Source of the DNA: a virus
IMG/VR virus record: IMGVR_UViG_3300035670_000008
Span: 1 to 64,000 of that record
Direction: 5' to 3' (one strand)
Length of the DNA stretch: 64,000 nt
This document shows positions 50,137 through 58,665 of the stretch, piece by piece (positions within the stretch are counted from its first letter, which is position 1; the number at the start of each line of letters is the position of its first letter). The notes below the pieces were generated by a model that did not search any database, was not told where the DNA came from, and saw only the letters and a list, made by a program, of their open reading frames with translations. Both the position numbers and the translations under genes were made by a program.

Positions 50137-51051
50137 ATGCCTTTAACTTTTATTAACGGCGGCGGGCCTGCTTACCGAGGGGATATCTTTACTACTGGGG
50201 CGGAGTTAATCGACAAGCTAGATACTTATCTAACTACGGCTGGTTGGACGACTATTACTAAAGTCGCAGGTACAAGTCTGTTGGTGCAAGGCAATAGTCT
50301 GAACGATCATAAGTGTTACGTCCAGTTTGTCATTAAAGTGAACAGTGGGGTAGCCGACGGACGGTTTTTAGTCGTGCGGGGATTTCACGCTCAGGATTTA
50401 GTCACCGGCTCCCCAGATGACTACCACCGGGTTACCTTTCGGGAAAACGGTATTAATCGGATGTGGTTGACAGCGGATGAAGACTCTGGCTGTTTGTGTA
50501 TTTGGGGGTCTACTGCTTCCTGTGCAGGTATGCACTTTGGATTTCTAGACCGAATCGAACCAACTGACCAATGGGCTTGGATGGTAGGTTGGATTCACTC
50601 CTTAGGTATTCTCTACTCATTTGTAGCTAAGTCCAAACACGGCGGCACGGACTGGCATAATATTAAGTCGGTCTATGACTATACAGCTAGTGACAACCCT
50701 TGGAGCCGATATTCCGTTCTACCCACTTCTACTTTTGACGCCGTTGCTAGAGGGAAGCCTTATAACGGCTACTCTGATGGAACCAACCTAAACGCCTTTT
50801 ACGCTCCAAACGAAGGTAAAAATAACTACACTGGCAACCCTTTAATTGACAGGTATCACTACTTAGAGGGCCGGGCTTCCACAACGGATTACGCAGCTGC
50901 CCAAGCAACTTTATACTTCCGGGGCTACGTCAAGAATGCTTACTGCGGGGTGTCTCAACATGCGGCCACCCGGATAACGACTAATCCACTTAACAACGAA
51001 GTTATTTTGTCAGTAGGTGGGGCTAGCTGGCAGGGGATGAGGATAGTATAA
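50137..51051 (+). CDS. Tandem tail-protein paralogue 3, 304 aa
   Basis: Framework MPLTFINGGGPAYRG, HFGFLDRIEPTDQWAWMVG, YFRGYVKNAYCGVS, ends WQGMRIV. It has its own middle region. ATG lies 1 nt after the previous stop. Confidence 0.75.
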   Translation: MPLTFINGGGPAYRGDIFTTGAELIDKLDTYLTTAGWTTITKVAGTSLLVQGNSLNDHKCYVQFVIKVNSGVADGRFLVVRGFHAQDLVTGSPDDYHRVTFRENGINRMWLTADEDSGCLCIWGSTASCAGMHFGFLDRIEPTDQWAWMVGWIHSLGILYSFVAKSKHGGTDWHNIKSVYDYTASDNPWSRYSVLPTSTFDAVARGKPYNGYSDGTNLNAFYAPNEGKNNYTGNPLIDRYHYLEGRASTTDYAAAQATLYFRGYVKNAYCGVSQHAATRITTNPLNNEVILSVGGASWQGMRIV

Positions 51052-51971
51052 TGCCTTTAGTGTTTTTAAATGGGGCATCGCCGGACTACACTGGCTTCAC
51101 TTTTACAGATGGGGCGGTGCTGTTAAATACCATTCGGGATACCTTGGTATCGGCGGGTTGGACAATGTTAACAGAGACCGCTGGCTCTACGGTGTATCTA
51201 CAAGGAACTAGTGTCACGAATAGTCACCCGTGTTACATGCAGTTCTCGGTGAAGACTAACGGCGGCAAGACCAACGGGCGATACTTAGTTATCCGGGGCT
51301 GGCAGACTTACAACGCTCCTACTACGTTTACTACGGCGTCGCCAGACGATACCCTCCGGTTAGAGTTTATCCAGACGGGTACGAATCGGCTGTGGCTGAC
51401 TGCTGACCAAGAAGCTGGGGCAGTGTGTATCTTTGCTAGTGATGGTACGTCCGGCGGGATGCACTTTGGTTTCTTAGACCGGATTAGTCAGACTGACCAG
51501 TGGGCTTGGATGGTAGGCTTTATCCATGCCCGTGGCTACGAGTGGGCTTACGTTGCTAAGTCTGGTTTTAACTCAACCAACTGGCGGCTGCTGGTTAGTG
51601 ATTACAATGTGGGCACTAACTATAGTGATTACTTAATGTCCTTACCCGTCAGCACCTTTGATTTAACGATGCGGGGTAAGCCTAGAGACCACTACAACGA
51701 TACAACTAATACCAACGCGTTCAGGAGTGCCCCCAACGGAAGGCTTAACTACGACGGCAAAGCAGTCGTTGACCCCTACTATTACTTAGAGGGCCGGGGC
51801 TCCACAACGGCTTACGCTATTCTATCGGCTCTTTACTTCCGTGGGTTAGTTAAGTTTGCTTATTGTGGCCTGGCGTCCCAGAACGCTTGTCTGTTCTGCA
51901 CTGACCCAACGACGAACTACCGAATTCTGTCCGTCGGGGGCTTGCAGTGGCAGGGTATGCGCATTCTCTAA
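51051..51971 (+). CDS. Tandem tail-protein paralogue 4, 306 aa
   Basis: Framework MPLVFLNGASPDYTGF, HFGFLDRISQTDQWAWMVG, FRGLVKFAYCGLAS, ends WQGMRIL. Last rightward gene, ending 1 nt before the leftward Dps gene. No terminator was seen at the convergent junction. Confidence 0.75.
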   Translation: MPLVFLNGASPDYTGFTFTDGAVLLNTIRDTLVSAGWTMLTETAGSTVYLQGTSVTNSHPCYMQFSVKTNGGKTNGRYLVIRGWQTYNAPTTFTTASPDDTLRLEFIQTGTNRLWLTADQEAGAVCIFASDGTSGGMHFGFLDRISQTDQWAWMVGFIHARGYEWAYVAKSGFNSTNWRLLVSDYNVGTNYSDYLMSLPVSTFDLTMRGKPRDHYNDTTNTNAFRSAPNGRLNYDGKAVVDPYYYLEGRGSTTAYAILSALYFRGLVKFAYCGLASQNACLFCTDPTTNYRILSVGGLQWQGMRIL

Positions 51972-51972
51972 C

Positions 51973-52449
51973 CTACTGAAGTAAATGGCTCTCCAGGAAG
52001 TAGATATATTTGTTGACCTTCGCTTGCGCAGTCATCAAATCGTTCTGGGTGGTCAAGTCTAGCGTAGCCGTCTGACCGATGGCTTCAATCAGATAGGCGC
52101 TGACCGCAGCTAACCGTTTAACGACCTCCGTAATTAATCCCTTCGGTTCCGTTTGGTCTAACGGGAACAACGGCAGCCGGCTTTCCTGAGCAGCGTACTC
52201 TACTGTACCGTAGGCTTGCCCGCCAAGACTAATAACAGCTTCCGCGAAGGCATCAGTCAGTTCACTGGCTAGGTCGTAGACTTCATCAAACAGCCGATGG
52301 ACAGAGATGAACTCTGCGCCTTTGACATTCCAGTGGGCTTGTTTAGCTGCGTAGGTCAGGCTGATACAGTCGGCAACCAATTGGTTTAGGATAACTACTA
52401 TCTGTCGGCGGTCACCTTCAGGTAGGGGGTTGAAGGTTGGGTGCATCAT
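51973..52449 (-). CDS. dps: Dps-family ferritin-like DNA-protection protein
   Basis: A Dps protein stores iron, detoxifies peroxide with Fe(II) and may coat DNA. All five ferroxidase residues fit E. coli Dps spacing: H39 in QAHWNVKG, H51, D55, D66 and E70 (HRLFDEVYDLASELTDAFAE). Length 158 aa, normal for Dps. The N-terminus is short and weakly basic, so DNA binding is uncertain. It is the last gene of a leftward operon, next to the tail module. Confidence 0.92.
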   Translation of the reverse strand: MMHPTFNPLPEGDRRQIVVILNQLVADCISLTYAAKQAHWNVKGAEFISVHRLFDEVYDLASELTDAFAEAVISLGGQAYGTVEYAAQESRLPLFPLDQTEPKGLITEVVKRLAAVSAYLIEAIGQTATLDLTTQNDLMTAQAKVNKYIYFLESHLLQ

Positions 52450-52451
52450 CT

Positions 52452-53066
52452 CTAATCTTCTCCGCGGTAAAATTCTTCTTCATCAGCTTCGCTGTCAGGC
52501 CCCCCGTCGAGCATCTCTACTAGCTCTTCTTCGTGTTGGCTATACAGCCGTTGGATTTTATCCAATAGATTAGTTTTAGTCTCTAGCTGTAGCTTCTCTA
52601 GTAGCTGCTGAGTATACCCGGCAGTTAGTTTTGACCAAGTAAACGGGATTGTAATCTCGATGACTTCGGTGTTGTCGCTGATAGCGGAGATAGTAGCGGA
52701 ACCCATGCCGCAGTTCTCATTTAGTAAGGAACAAAGTTCCGAGGCAGCTACGCCGCTGGGCATACCTGGGTGGGTCATTGTAGTTAATGTCCCAACAGGG
52801 ATAAACATCAGTAGAAACTCACCGTAGCTACGAATACAGAACATATACTCGTCTTCAAAATACACGCTTAGGTTGTATTTCCCACTGGAGTCCTCTACTT
52901 TGCAGCTTATAGCACCGTCGATATTAAACTTCGACACCATGAACTGTAGGAAATTCTGACTGCTCTCGATTTCCCGCTTGAAGAAATAGACCCGAAGCTG
53001 CTTATAGATGTCGTTGGCGAGCTCTAACATAACATTTGCCTGTTTTATCCTTAATGTAGTTCTCAA
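52452..53066 (-). CDS. Hypothetical protein with acidic tail, 204 aa
   Basis: Helical N-terminus (QANVMLELANDIYKQL), beta middle (YNLSVYFEDEYMFCIRSYG) and a very acidic C-terminal 30 residues (DSEADEEEF). Its start overlaps the upstream stop by 4 nt. Not recognised. Confidence 0.65.
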   Translation of the reverse strand: MRTTLRIKQANVMLELANDIYKQLRVYFFKREIESSQNFLQFMVSKFNIDGAISCKVEDSSGKYNLSVYFEDEYMFCIRSYGEFLLMFIPVGTLTTMTHPGMPSGVAASELCSLLNENCGMGSATISAISDNTEVIEITIPFTWSKLTAGYTQQLLEKLQLETKTNLLDKIQRLYSQHEEELVEMLDGGPDSEADEEEFYRGED

Positions 53067-53374
53067 GAGCCATACTTGCGAAATAGTTCTTTAATTGGCA
53101 GACGATAATAGTCTAACTCACTATTGCGCTCGATTTTATCGATGACGTCTGCCCAGACAACAGTGCCATCTTTTCGCCTTGCTTTAAAGATTTTCCCCTC
53201 AAGTTGTAGACGGGCAATATGCTTTGTCAGCCTCAAGCGGACGTTATCTAGCTGTTTGTTAGAAAGAGCTGAGACATCGTGCCTAACAGCGAGAATCTCC
53301 TCCAAGCTAAGGGGCTGCTCAGACTCTTTCAATATGGTGTTAATACTAATTGGCTTCTTGTTGTCGATATTCAT
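53063..53374 (-). CDS. Winged-helix-like protein, 103 aa
   Basis: Pattern SLEEILAVRHDVSALSNKQLDNVRLRLTKHIARLQLEGKIFKARR looks like a winged helix: helix, turn, recognition helix, then a wing with basic residues. A small DNA-binding regulator is likely. It lies between the Dps-linked gene and a short gene at 53346. Confidence 0.6.
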   Translation of the reverse strand: MNIDNKKPISINTILKESEQPLSLEEILAVRHDVSALSNKQLDNVRLRLTKHIARLQLEGKIFKARRKDGTVVWADVIDKIERNSELDYYRLPIKELFRKYGS

Positions 53375-53537
53375 TTGTAGACAGGGCCTTCTCTAGTATT
53401 TTCTTAGCTCGGAAAATCGTCCAAGGGTGACGCAGGAGACTATCGATGTCACTCTTGGTGTAGCTTTGGACTCTTTGAAAAATCTCATCGTCCGTTAACC
53501 GCAGAAGCGTGTGCTGCTCGTACAGTACATTAAACAT
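53346..53537 (-). CDS. Hypothetical helical protein, 63 aa
   Basis: A small helical protein with a basic-hydrophobic middle (HPWTIFRAKKILEKAL). It lies right after the Snf2 gene with 4 nt spacing and may belong to it functionally. Not recognised. Confidence 0.6.
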   Translation of the reverse strand: MFNVLYEQHTLLRLTDDEIFQRVQSYTKSDIDSLLRHPWTIFRAKKILEKALSTNEYRQQEAN

Positions 53538-53541
53538 GTGG

Positions 53542-55206
53542 TTATCCTGCTAGTAGTTTCTTGATGGCTTCGGCGGGGCTTAGGTCTTGGATTGAGGCTT
53601 CAGTCACATCGTCTCCTAGGTCATAATCCATAAGTAGTCGGCTGCCTTTAATCTTTTCCGTAGCTAACATGACTTGGTGTTGGTCAATTAAGCCACTGGT
53701 ATAAATATAGTGGGTGTTTACTATTTCGTTCTTATTGCCCGGGCGGACGGCTCGGCTTAGCGATTGTTGAATCTTAATGCTGCTCCAGGGGATGCAGTAG
53801 TAGATAACATCAGAGGCCGCAGTTAGGTCAATCGACTCTGCAGTTAAGTTAATACTGAATACCCCGACCTTAACGGTAGGGTCGTGCTGGAAGCGGGCGA
53901 TTAAATCAACCCTAGCGTCTTGACTTAAAACCGCCGGTGTCTCTTCTGGGTCTTGAGCATACAACCGAATAACCCGTTCAGCGCCGATGGTCTGTTGGAG
54001 CTTTCTAGCTGCGATACGGGCTGACAATACATAGGAGCAGAACACAATAACCTTACCGGATGCCTTCTGTACAAGGTCGACCAGTTTGTTTAGCTTGTTC
54101 GAGCCATGGGTAGGACAGTTAGCTACTTGAATGAGCGGTACTAGGAGTCTTAATGCTTCAGCATTCCGGCGGTCTGCGCTAAGCCGAAGAGCGTTCCGGT
54201 GTGCGTCTAGATAGGCGGTGTGTAGCTCTAACTGCTCTGGTGTGGGTGGGACGCCCACTAGGTTCAACTCGTTCTTAGGGATTGTAATACAGCTAACGAC
54301 TTCTGGGTCGTCAATCCGAACTCGGTGGACGAACCGCCGCATTAGCTCGTAGTACTCAGGTGCCTTCATTGGGTCTAGCTTCTGAATGTACCGCTCCGGG
54401 GCATTCTCTCCAGTCTGTCCGGTATAGTTAGTGTATAGCTTAGTTTTAGTGCTGTATCGCTTGGAGAATACACCAAGGTCTCTGAACGGGAAGTACTTGC
54501 CGTAAATCAACCGGCATAGGTGAAAGACATGGGGTAGCTCGGTTAACGTTCCAGTCAGAGCTACTCGCCGTTTAGCCCGGCTGATGACGTAACGTAGGTG
54601 CTCCATCCGGCTGCTGCCTTGCTGAAGATTATGAGCCTCATCGATGACGATGTAAGAGGGTTTGAATCGCTTAACTAACAATCTACTGATGAAGTTCCTG
54701 CTGCCGGTTAGACTTCTAGCCCGCCGTTTCGGGAAGTCGTGGTTGTAGATGATGATGCCAGCTCCTGGCGGTAGCCCAAGTAGTTCCTTTTCGGTGCCGA
54801 CGACGGCGTAGGATAAACGAACATCTTCGACCCGGTTTAGCCGTTCAATCTCTTCTACCCATCGCTGAGCAGAGAGAATGTTAGGCACGATGATATGTAC
54901 CTGAGCTCGACGTTGTAGCTGTCGACCATAGATAGCTACCATCGCTAGCAGCGCCGTGTTAGTCTTTCCAGAACCTAGTGCGTGGGTGAGAATGTGCCGG
55001 CGCCGCACACACACCGCCGCGGCGTTCTTAGCTTGATAAGGTCGGTAGGTCAGCTCCGGGTAGATTTGGGAGACTAAGTCCGTATAAATAGTGTCAACCT
55101 TATAAAAATAATGCTTGAAGGACTCCGTTTGGGTCAGAAGGCTATCTTCTACCAGCTCGTAGTTGAGGAGGCTCAAAGGGTCATTAATAATGATTTGGTC
55201 AGTCAT
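53542..55206 (-). CDS. Snf2-family SF2 helicase/translocase
   Basis: ATG at 55206 overlaps the UDG stop as ATGA, so it is preferred to ATG at 55230. Motifs: ALGSGKT (Walker A), IDEAHNL (DEAH), LTGTLTEL (motif III), VFSINLTAESIDLT and QSLSRAVRPGN (motif VI). The family remodels or translocates along DNA. The 554-aa product has no extra nuclease domain. It may be involved in recombination or repair with UDG. Confidence 0.88.
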   Translation of the reverse strand: MTDQIIINDPLSLLNYELVEDSLLTQTESFKHYFYKVDTIYTDLVSQIYPELTYRPYQAKNAAAVCVRRRHILTHALGSGKTNTALLAMVAIYGRQLQRRAQVHIIVPNILSAQRWVEEIERLNRVEDVRLSYAVVGTEKELLGLPPGAGIIIYNHDFPKRRARSLTGSRNFISRLLVKRFKPSYIVIDEAHNLQQGSSRMEHLRYVISRAKRRVALTGTLTELPHVFHLCRLIYGKYFPFRDLGVFSKRYSTKTKLYTNYTGQTGENAPERYIQKLDPMKAPEYYELMRRFVHRVRIDDPEVVSCITIPKNELNLVGVPPTPEQLELHTAYLDAHRNALRLSADRRNAEALRLLVPLIQVANCPTHGSNKLNKLVDLVQKASGKVIVFCSYVLSARIAARKLQQTIGAERVIRLYAQDPEETPAVLSQDARVDLIARFQHDPTVKVGVFSINLTAESIDLTAASDVIYYCIPWSSIKIQQSLSRAVRPGNKNEIVNTHYIYTSGLIDQHQVMLATEKIKGSRLLMDYDLGDDVTEASIQDLSPAEAIKKLLAG

Positions 55207-56009
55207 CGTTTCATGAATCTCGCTAAGCATTTAATATCTTCGATATAGCTATACAAGGGGGAGCCTGGTAGCGGCGGATATAGCCAGTCGTTACTAGTAA
55301 CGTGTATACGTCCTTTCCTGAACTTGTATCCGGTTTCGATTCTGGGCTCGCATCTTGCAGCTCGGCTCGGGTTCAAGGTAAAGATTGCTGGGTGGTTAGC
55401 CAACGTTAAGTCTTTACGTCTCCGACAACCATTGAGTTTTAGTTCTTTCAGCATGGGGCCTTCTTCCGGGAATAGCAGGCAGACGGCATCAAAGGCAGTC
55501 GAGCCCGCCACTAGAACAGGCACCTGGGGAACGTAGTTATCTAGGACGCTAAACTCGTTGCACAGCCAACGTAGGGCGCACTTTTTCACTTGAGTATTGA
55601 ACAGTGGTTTGTTTTTACCAGGGTTGCACTTCAAGGCGTTGGTCATCCACACCTCGTTGTAAGTGTCCAGGTTATACATGGCTTCTAGTATCATGCGGAG
55701 GAAGCCGCCCGCGTTATTCGGACGCAGCAGTCCACTCTTTTGATACTCTCCCTGTTCCTCCCTGGTAGAGACGAAAGGGTAACCATTAGTGGCTTCATAC
55801 GGACCGCAGAAGTCACTTATCACAATCAGACGTACCTTAGATAGGTCATCCGGGCCTGCTCCACCGACAGCAGTTTCTTTTGGGTCTTTCTCTTCTTTCT
55901 TGGCGTTATGATACTCTCGTCTATCTCCAACATCGCAGGCTCGGCAGGTTGGGTCGAAGGGGATTAGTGGGTGGGGGCTTCTTAGATAAGAAGGAGGTCG
56001 TTCAGCCAT
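55203..56009 (-). CDS. Family 4-type Fe-S uracil-DNA glycosylase
   Basis: UDG removes uracil from DNA. The four cluster Cys are in place: C22-x2-C25 (TCRACDVGD) and a pair 16 residues apart in TNALKCNPGKNK ... KKC. A later segment VLVAGSTAFDAV and NHPAIFTLNPSRA matches the glycosylase fold. The usual GEAPG active-site segment is altered to SDFCGPYEA, so activity may differ. Length 268 aa. Next to the Snf2 gene. Confidence 0.8.
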   Translation of the reverse strand: MAERPPSYLRSPHPLIPFDPTCRACDVGDRREYHNAKKEEKDPKETAVGGAGPDDLSKVRLIVISDFCGPYEATNGYPFVSTREEQGEYQKSGLLRPNNAGGFLRMILEAMYNLDTYNEVWMTNALKCNPGKNKPLFNTQVKKCALRWLCNEFSVLDNYVPQVPVLVAGSTAFDAVCLLFPEEGPMLKELKLNGCRRRKDLTLANHPAIFTLNPSRAARCEPRIETGYKFRKGRIHVTSNDWLYPPLPGSPLYSYIEDIKCLARFMKR

Positions 56010-56193
56010 CGATGGCCTCCAATAAAAGGCGTGGGTTTTCTCCTTGGATGGGGGAGCGTATAATCTGCTTAACCAAGTAGAGGCGACCTGTTTTATCTTT
56101 AACAGTCGCCCCTTCTTTTAAGACATGAATACGCCTCCCCCAGCTTAAGTGATGTGGGTACTTAAGCTGGTAGCGGGAAGGCTCTTTAGACAT
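56002..56193 (-). CDS. Hypothetical protein, 63 aa
   Basis: Small basic protein with KEGATVKDKTGRLYLVKQIIR, resembling an SH3-like barrel. It overlaps the UDG gene by 8 nt and follows the possible clamp gene by 2 nt. Function unknown. Confidence 0.6.
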   Translation of the reverse strand: MSKEPSRYQLKYPHHLSWGRRIHVLKEGATVKDKTGRLYLVKQIIRSPIQGENPRLLLEAIDG

Positions 56194-56195
56194 TG

Positions 56196-57542
56196 TTACT
56201 CGCCGGTTAACCGGTCGGATACATCTTTAGGTATCTTAGCAGCTACGAAGGTGCGGCACTGCTGGGAATAAGGCACAGGGTCAATAAATAAACACCAGCG
56301 CCGGTCTAGGGTTGAGTAGGCTTGGGTTAACGTCACCAGTGACTTGGGAGCGTCCTTAGACGGCAGTGCCCACTCATCTTCCAAATCATCCTCGTAGTCA
56401 TCGGACTCGTAAATACTCTGAGCTTCGCTGTCTTTGCTATGCTTGAGCATCGTGGACAGGGCCTGCTTTAAGTATTGATAGTTGACGACGATAGGCTGCC
56501 AAGGATCGTCTAAACCGTCCGGGGCTGCGTAGGTACTGAACGACCGCTCGCGCCCCAATATATCAGCCTGTTTGGTAATCAACAGCCGGGTGTTATCCAT
56601 ATCTTTCAGAAGGAGGTCTTCTGAGTTAGCCTTCTTCTTAGGCGTCTGGATGATGATTGCTTCGTAGAGCTGCTTTAGGTCAAAGACCCGTGTCGCTTCG
56701 TTCTCTAAAGGCGGGCTAGCTAGGATAACCGGAGCTACTTTGCTGACAGCTGGGTAGATATAGGACTCCATGACTGGGAGCGTAATCCCTCCGAGGTCTC
56801 CCTGAAAACGGATTTGAGTTGGCTGCTCTAAGTCGTTTACTAATATCACAACTGTGGGGTCGTCCTTGAATACTGAAGATACCCGAGGCAGATGACGGGC
56901 ACTAATCCCTAGGTTAATCTCTACGTCCTCTGGATGTAGCCGAGGTACCATCCCTTTGATATAGCTAATGCCGCTCTTACCAGTGAACTCAGTGCAGTAT
57001 AAGCTTAACGAATCATAGGTCTCGTCTTTTAACCAGACGGCTCGGTCGCTGGTGTCACCCTTACATTTGGAGAAGGTGTTGATGTAGTTGCAAGCCTTAC
57101 GGAATGCCCAGCCGTCAGTAAGCGCGCTTAACTTAACCCAATCGTATGTAGGCTCCTCGAAGGTTTCGATGTCTCCGCTATAAGTGTTGGACTCCAGGTT
57201 CGGCGGGTTGGCTGTATCCGTCATACATTGAACGGAGATAACATTCCGATTTGTACCTTTAAGCCGCAGACCGTGACGCTTCCACACATCATTAGAAAGT
57301 CGGCTCTTTAGGTCGTCTCCGTCTAATAAGAACTTAGTGCCGACCACACCGAATCCAGTGATGTAGCGGCTATACCAAGCCCCACCGATTAAATAGCTGG
57401 TGAGTTTACACCGCTCCGAATCGACCTGTTCTAGTAAGATATAGCGAAGGATATTACCCGGCTCTCGAGTCGTGTCCGGGTCGTACAGATAACTTAGCGC
57501 GGTGATTAACTCTTGCGCGTTACCGAAATCAATATAATTCAT
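56196..57542 (-). CDS. Hypothetical protein, candidate sliding clamp, 448 aa
   Basis: Repeated beta-alpha patterns and the C-terminal VNYQYLKQALSTML followed by WCLFIDPVPY resemble the ring-clamp pattern in DnaN (NPRYL--AL ... VMPVRL). A DnaX-like loader is encoded at 33760, so a clamp is expected. At 448 aa it is longer than the usual 370. A copy of the 29-nt motif lies 21 nt upstream. The match is weak and untested. Confidence 0.5.
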   Translation of the reverse strand: MNYIDFGNAQELITALSYLYDPDTTREPGNILRYILLEQVDSERCKLTSYLIGGAWYSRYITGFGVVGTKFLLDGDDLKSRLSNDVWKRHGLRLKGTNRNVISVQCMTDTANPPNLESNTYSGDIETFEEPTYDWVKLSALTDGWAFRKACNYINTFSKCKGDTSDRAVWLKDETYDSLSLYCTEFTGKSGISYIKGMVPRLHPEDVEINLGISARHLPRVSSVFKDDPTVVILVNDLEQPTQIRFQGDLGGITLPVMESYIYPAVSKVAPVILASPPLENEATRVFDLKQLYEAIIIQTPKKKANSEDLLLKDMDNTRLLITKQADILGRERSFSTYAAPDGLDDPWQPIVVNYQYLKQALSTMLKHSKDSEAQSIYESDDYEDDLEDEWALPSKDAPKSLVTLTQAYSTLDRRWCLFIDPVPYSQQCRTFVAAKIPKDVSDRLTGE

Positions 57543-57562
57543 TTTGTTTAATAGGGTTTTGA

Positions 57563-57591
57563 GCTTTCTATCGGCTCTTTTCTTCGTCTTC
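57563..57591 (-). promoter_or_regulatory. 29-nt conserved motif, copy 6
   Basis: GAAGACGAA, GAAAAGAGC, 5 nt and GAAAGC on the minus strand, with one mismatch (G for A). It lies across the stop codon of the gene at 57568-57996 and 21 nt before the start at 57542. Confidence 0.5.
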
Positions 57592-57996
57592 TAGTTCTCT
57601 GCTGAGTTTTTCTATTAAATTCTGGAGCCGGCAGCTGTCATCCCCCGGGACTCTAGGGAGTGGCAGCTCGGTATTAGGCCATAGGTAGATATCCCCGCAG
57701 ATGCAATGCAGCTCCGTTAAGCCGGCTATCTTAACAGCGGAGGGCATTCGACAGTTAGCACAATGCTTAATCTCCCATTCCTCAGCTTCCAATTCCCCAA
57801 TGGAGCAGTCAGTCAGCGATAGATACACAAACCACCGCTGTTCCCAGATAGACTCCCAGAACTGGTTAAACTCGGTAGAATAACCGTTTAACCCTCGGAC
57901 GGCAGGTGTGTCTAATAACTTACCACCGGACTCCAGACGCTTACCGGCCTGTAGCCACAACCCAACGTAGTGTTTTAACTCTTGTTTGGTAGCCAT
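57568..57996 (-). CDS. Zinc-ribbon-like hypothetical protein, 142 aa
   Basis: The C-terminal half has CANCRMPS followed by HCICG, a plausible zinc ribbon. The N-terminal half is helical (ELKHYVGLWLQAGKRLESGG). Located between the endolysin and the candidate clamp. Function unknown. Confidence 0.65.
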   Translation of the reverse strand: MATKQELKHYVGLWLQAGKRLESGGKLLDTPAVRGLNGYSTEFNQFWESIWEQRWFVYLSLTDCSIGELEAEEWEIKHCANCRMPSAVKIAGLTELHCICGDIYLWPNTELPLPRVPGDDSCRLQNLIEKLSRELEDEEKSR

Positions 57997-57999
57997 AGT

Positions 58000-58665
58000 C
58001 TAGTAGTTCCAACGGATGCGACCAGGTCTAAGATCCAAATGGCAAAAGCCTTTTTTAGCTCCATACCCTAATGCTTTATCCCACTTGCCGTCCAACCACT
58101 TCTGGAATTGATAGATGTCCTTTCCGACTGGGTAGATGTCAGCAGCACTGCCGTTGATGTGCTGGCTGTTGGACACACCACCAACGGCTCGGTTGACTGC
58201 AGGCGGGCGGTACCAGCTAGTTACGCCAATAGGGCCTCCCCAAGCTTCACGAACTTCGTCCAATTCCTTAGCTAACCGTAGGATGTTGTTAATTACATTT
58301 GCATCTCTGGGTATCCGGCGAGGGTCACCTTTGGTCACGTCGTTGACGGTGAAGTATTTGCAAATCCGTTGAGCAGGATTCTTCCAATTGATTTCATCTG
58401 CGCTAGGTATTTTACCAACCTGCTCAGCTAAGTCTATCAGCAGCTTTGCGGAGCCGGGGCCTAGTAATTTAGGCTCGCCTTGGTTCGTAGCCAGCTTAAA
58501 GCGAATGAACGCTGCCTTTGTTTTAGGCCCGCAGACCCCATCTACGTGGTCTAGGTAACCTGCTTTAGTAAGGGCCGCTTGGAAGTCCTTACAGAGCTCC
58601 TCGTCAGCATTTAATTCATCTAGGGAGATGACTTTTTTACCATTGGCGAAGGTAGCTAACTTCAT
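58000..58665 (-). CDS. Endolysin: peptidoglycan-binding domain plus M15A peptidase
   Basis: Residues 24-57 (FQAALTKAGYLDHVDG, GPKTKAAFIRFK) are a peptidoglycan-binding-like domain. The catalytic part has SWYRPPAVNRAVGGVSNSQH (H169), GSAADIYP (D176) and CHLDLR (H209), the zinc site of M15A D-Ala-D-Ala carboxypeptidases, in a form common in cyanobacteria and their phages. It cuts the cell wall at the end of infection. It overlaps a small membrane gene by 4 nt. Confidence 0.88.
   Translation of the reverse strand: MKLATFANGKKVISLDELNADEELCKDFQAALTKAGYLDHVDGVCGPKTKAAFIRFKLATNQGEPKLLGPGSAKLLIDLAEQVGKIPSADEINWKNPAQRICKYFTVNDVTKGDPRRIPRDANVINNILRLAKELDEVREAWGGPIGVTSWYRPPAVNRAVGGVSNSQHINGSAADIYPVGKDIYQFQKWLDGKWDKALGYGAKKGFCHLDLRPGRIRWNY

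Noticed and set aside
48283-51971. Diversity-generating retroelement acting on the four paralogues
   Set aside because: No reverse transcriptase, no template repeat and no adenine-biased variable end were seen. The most variable part is in the middle, not at the C-terminus.
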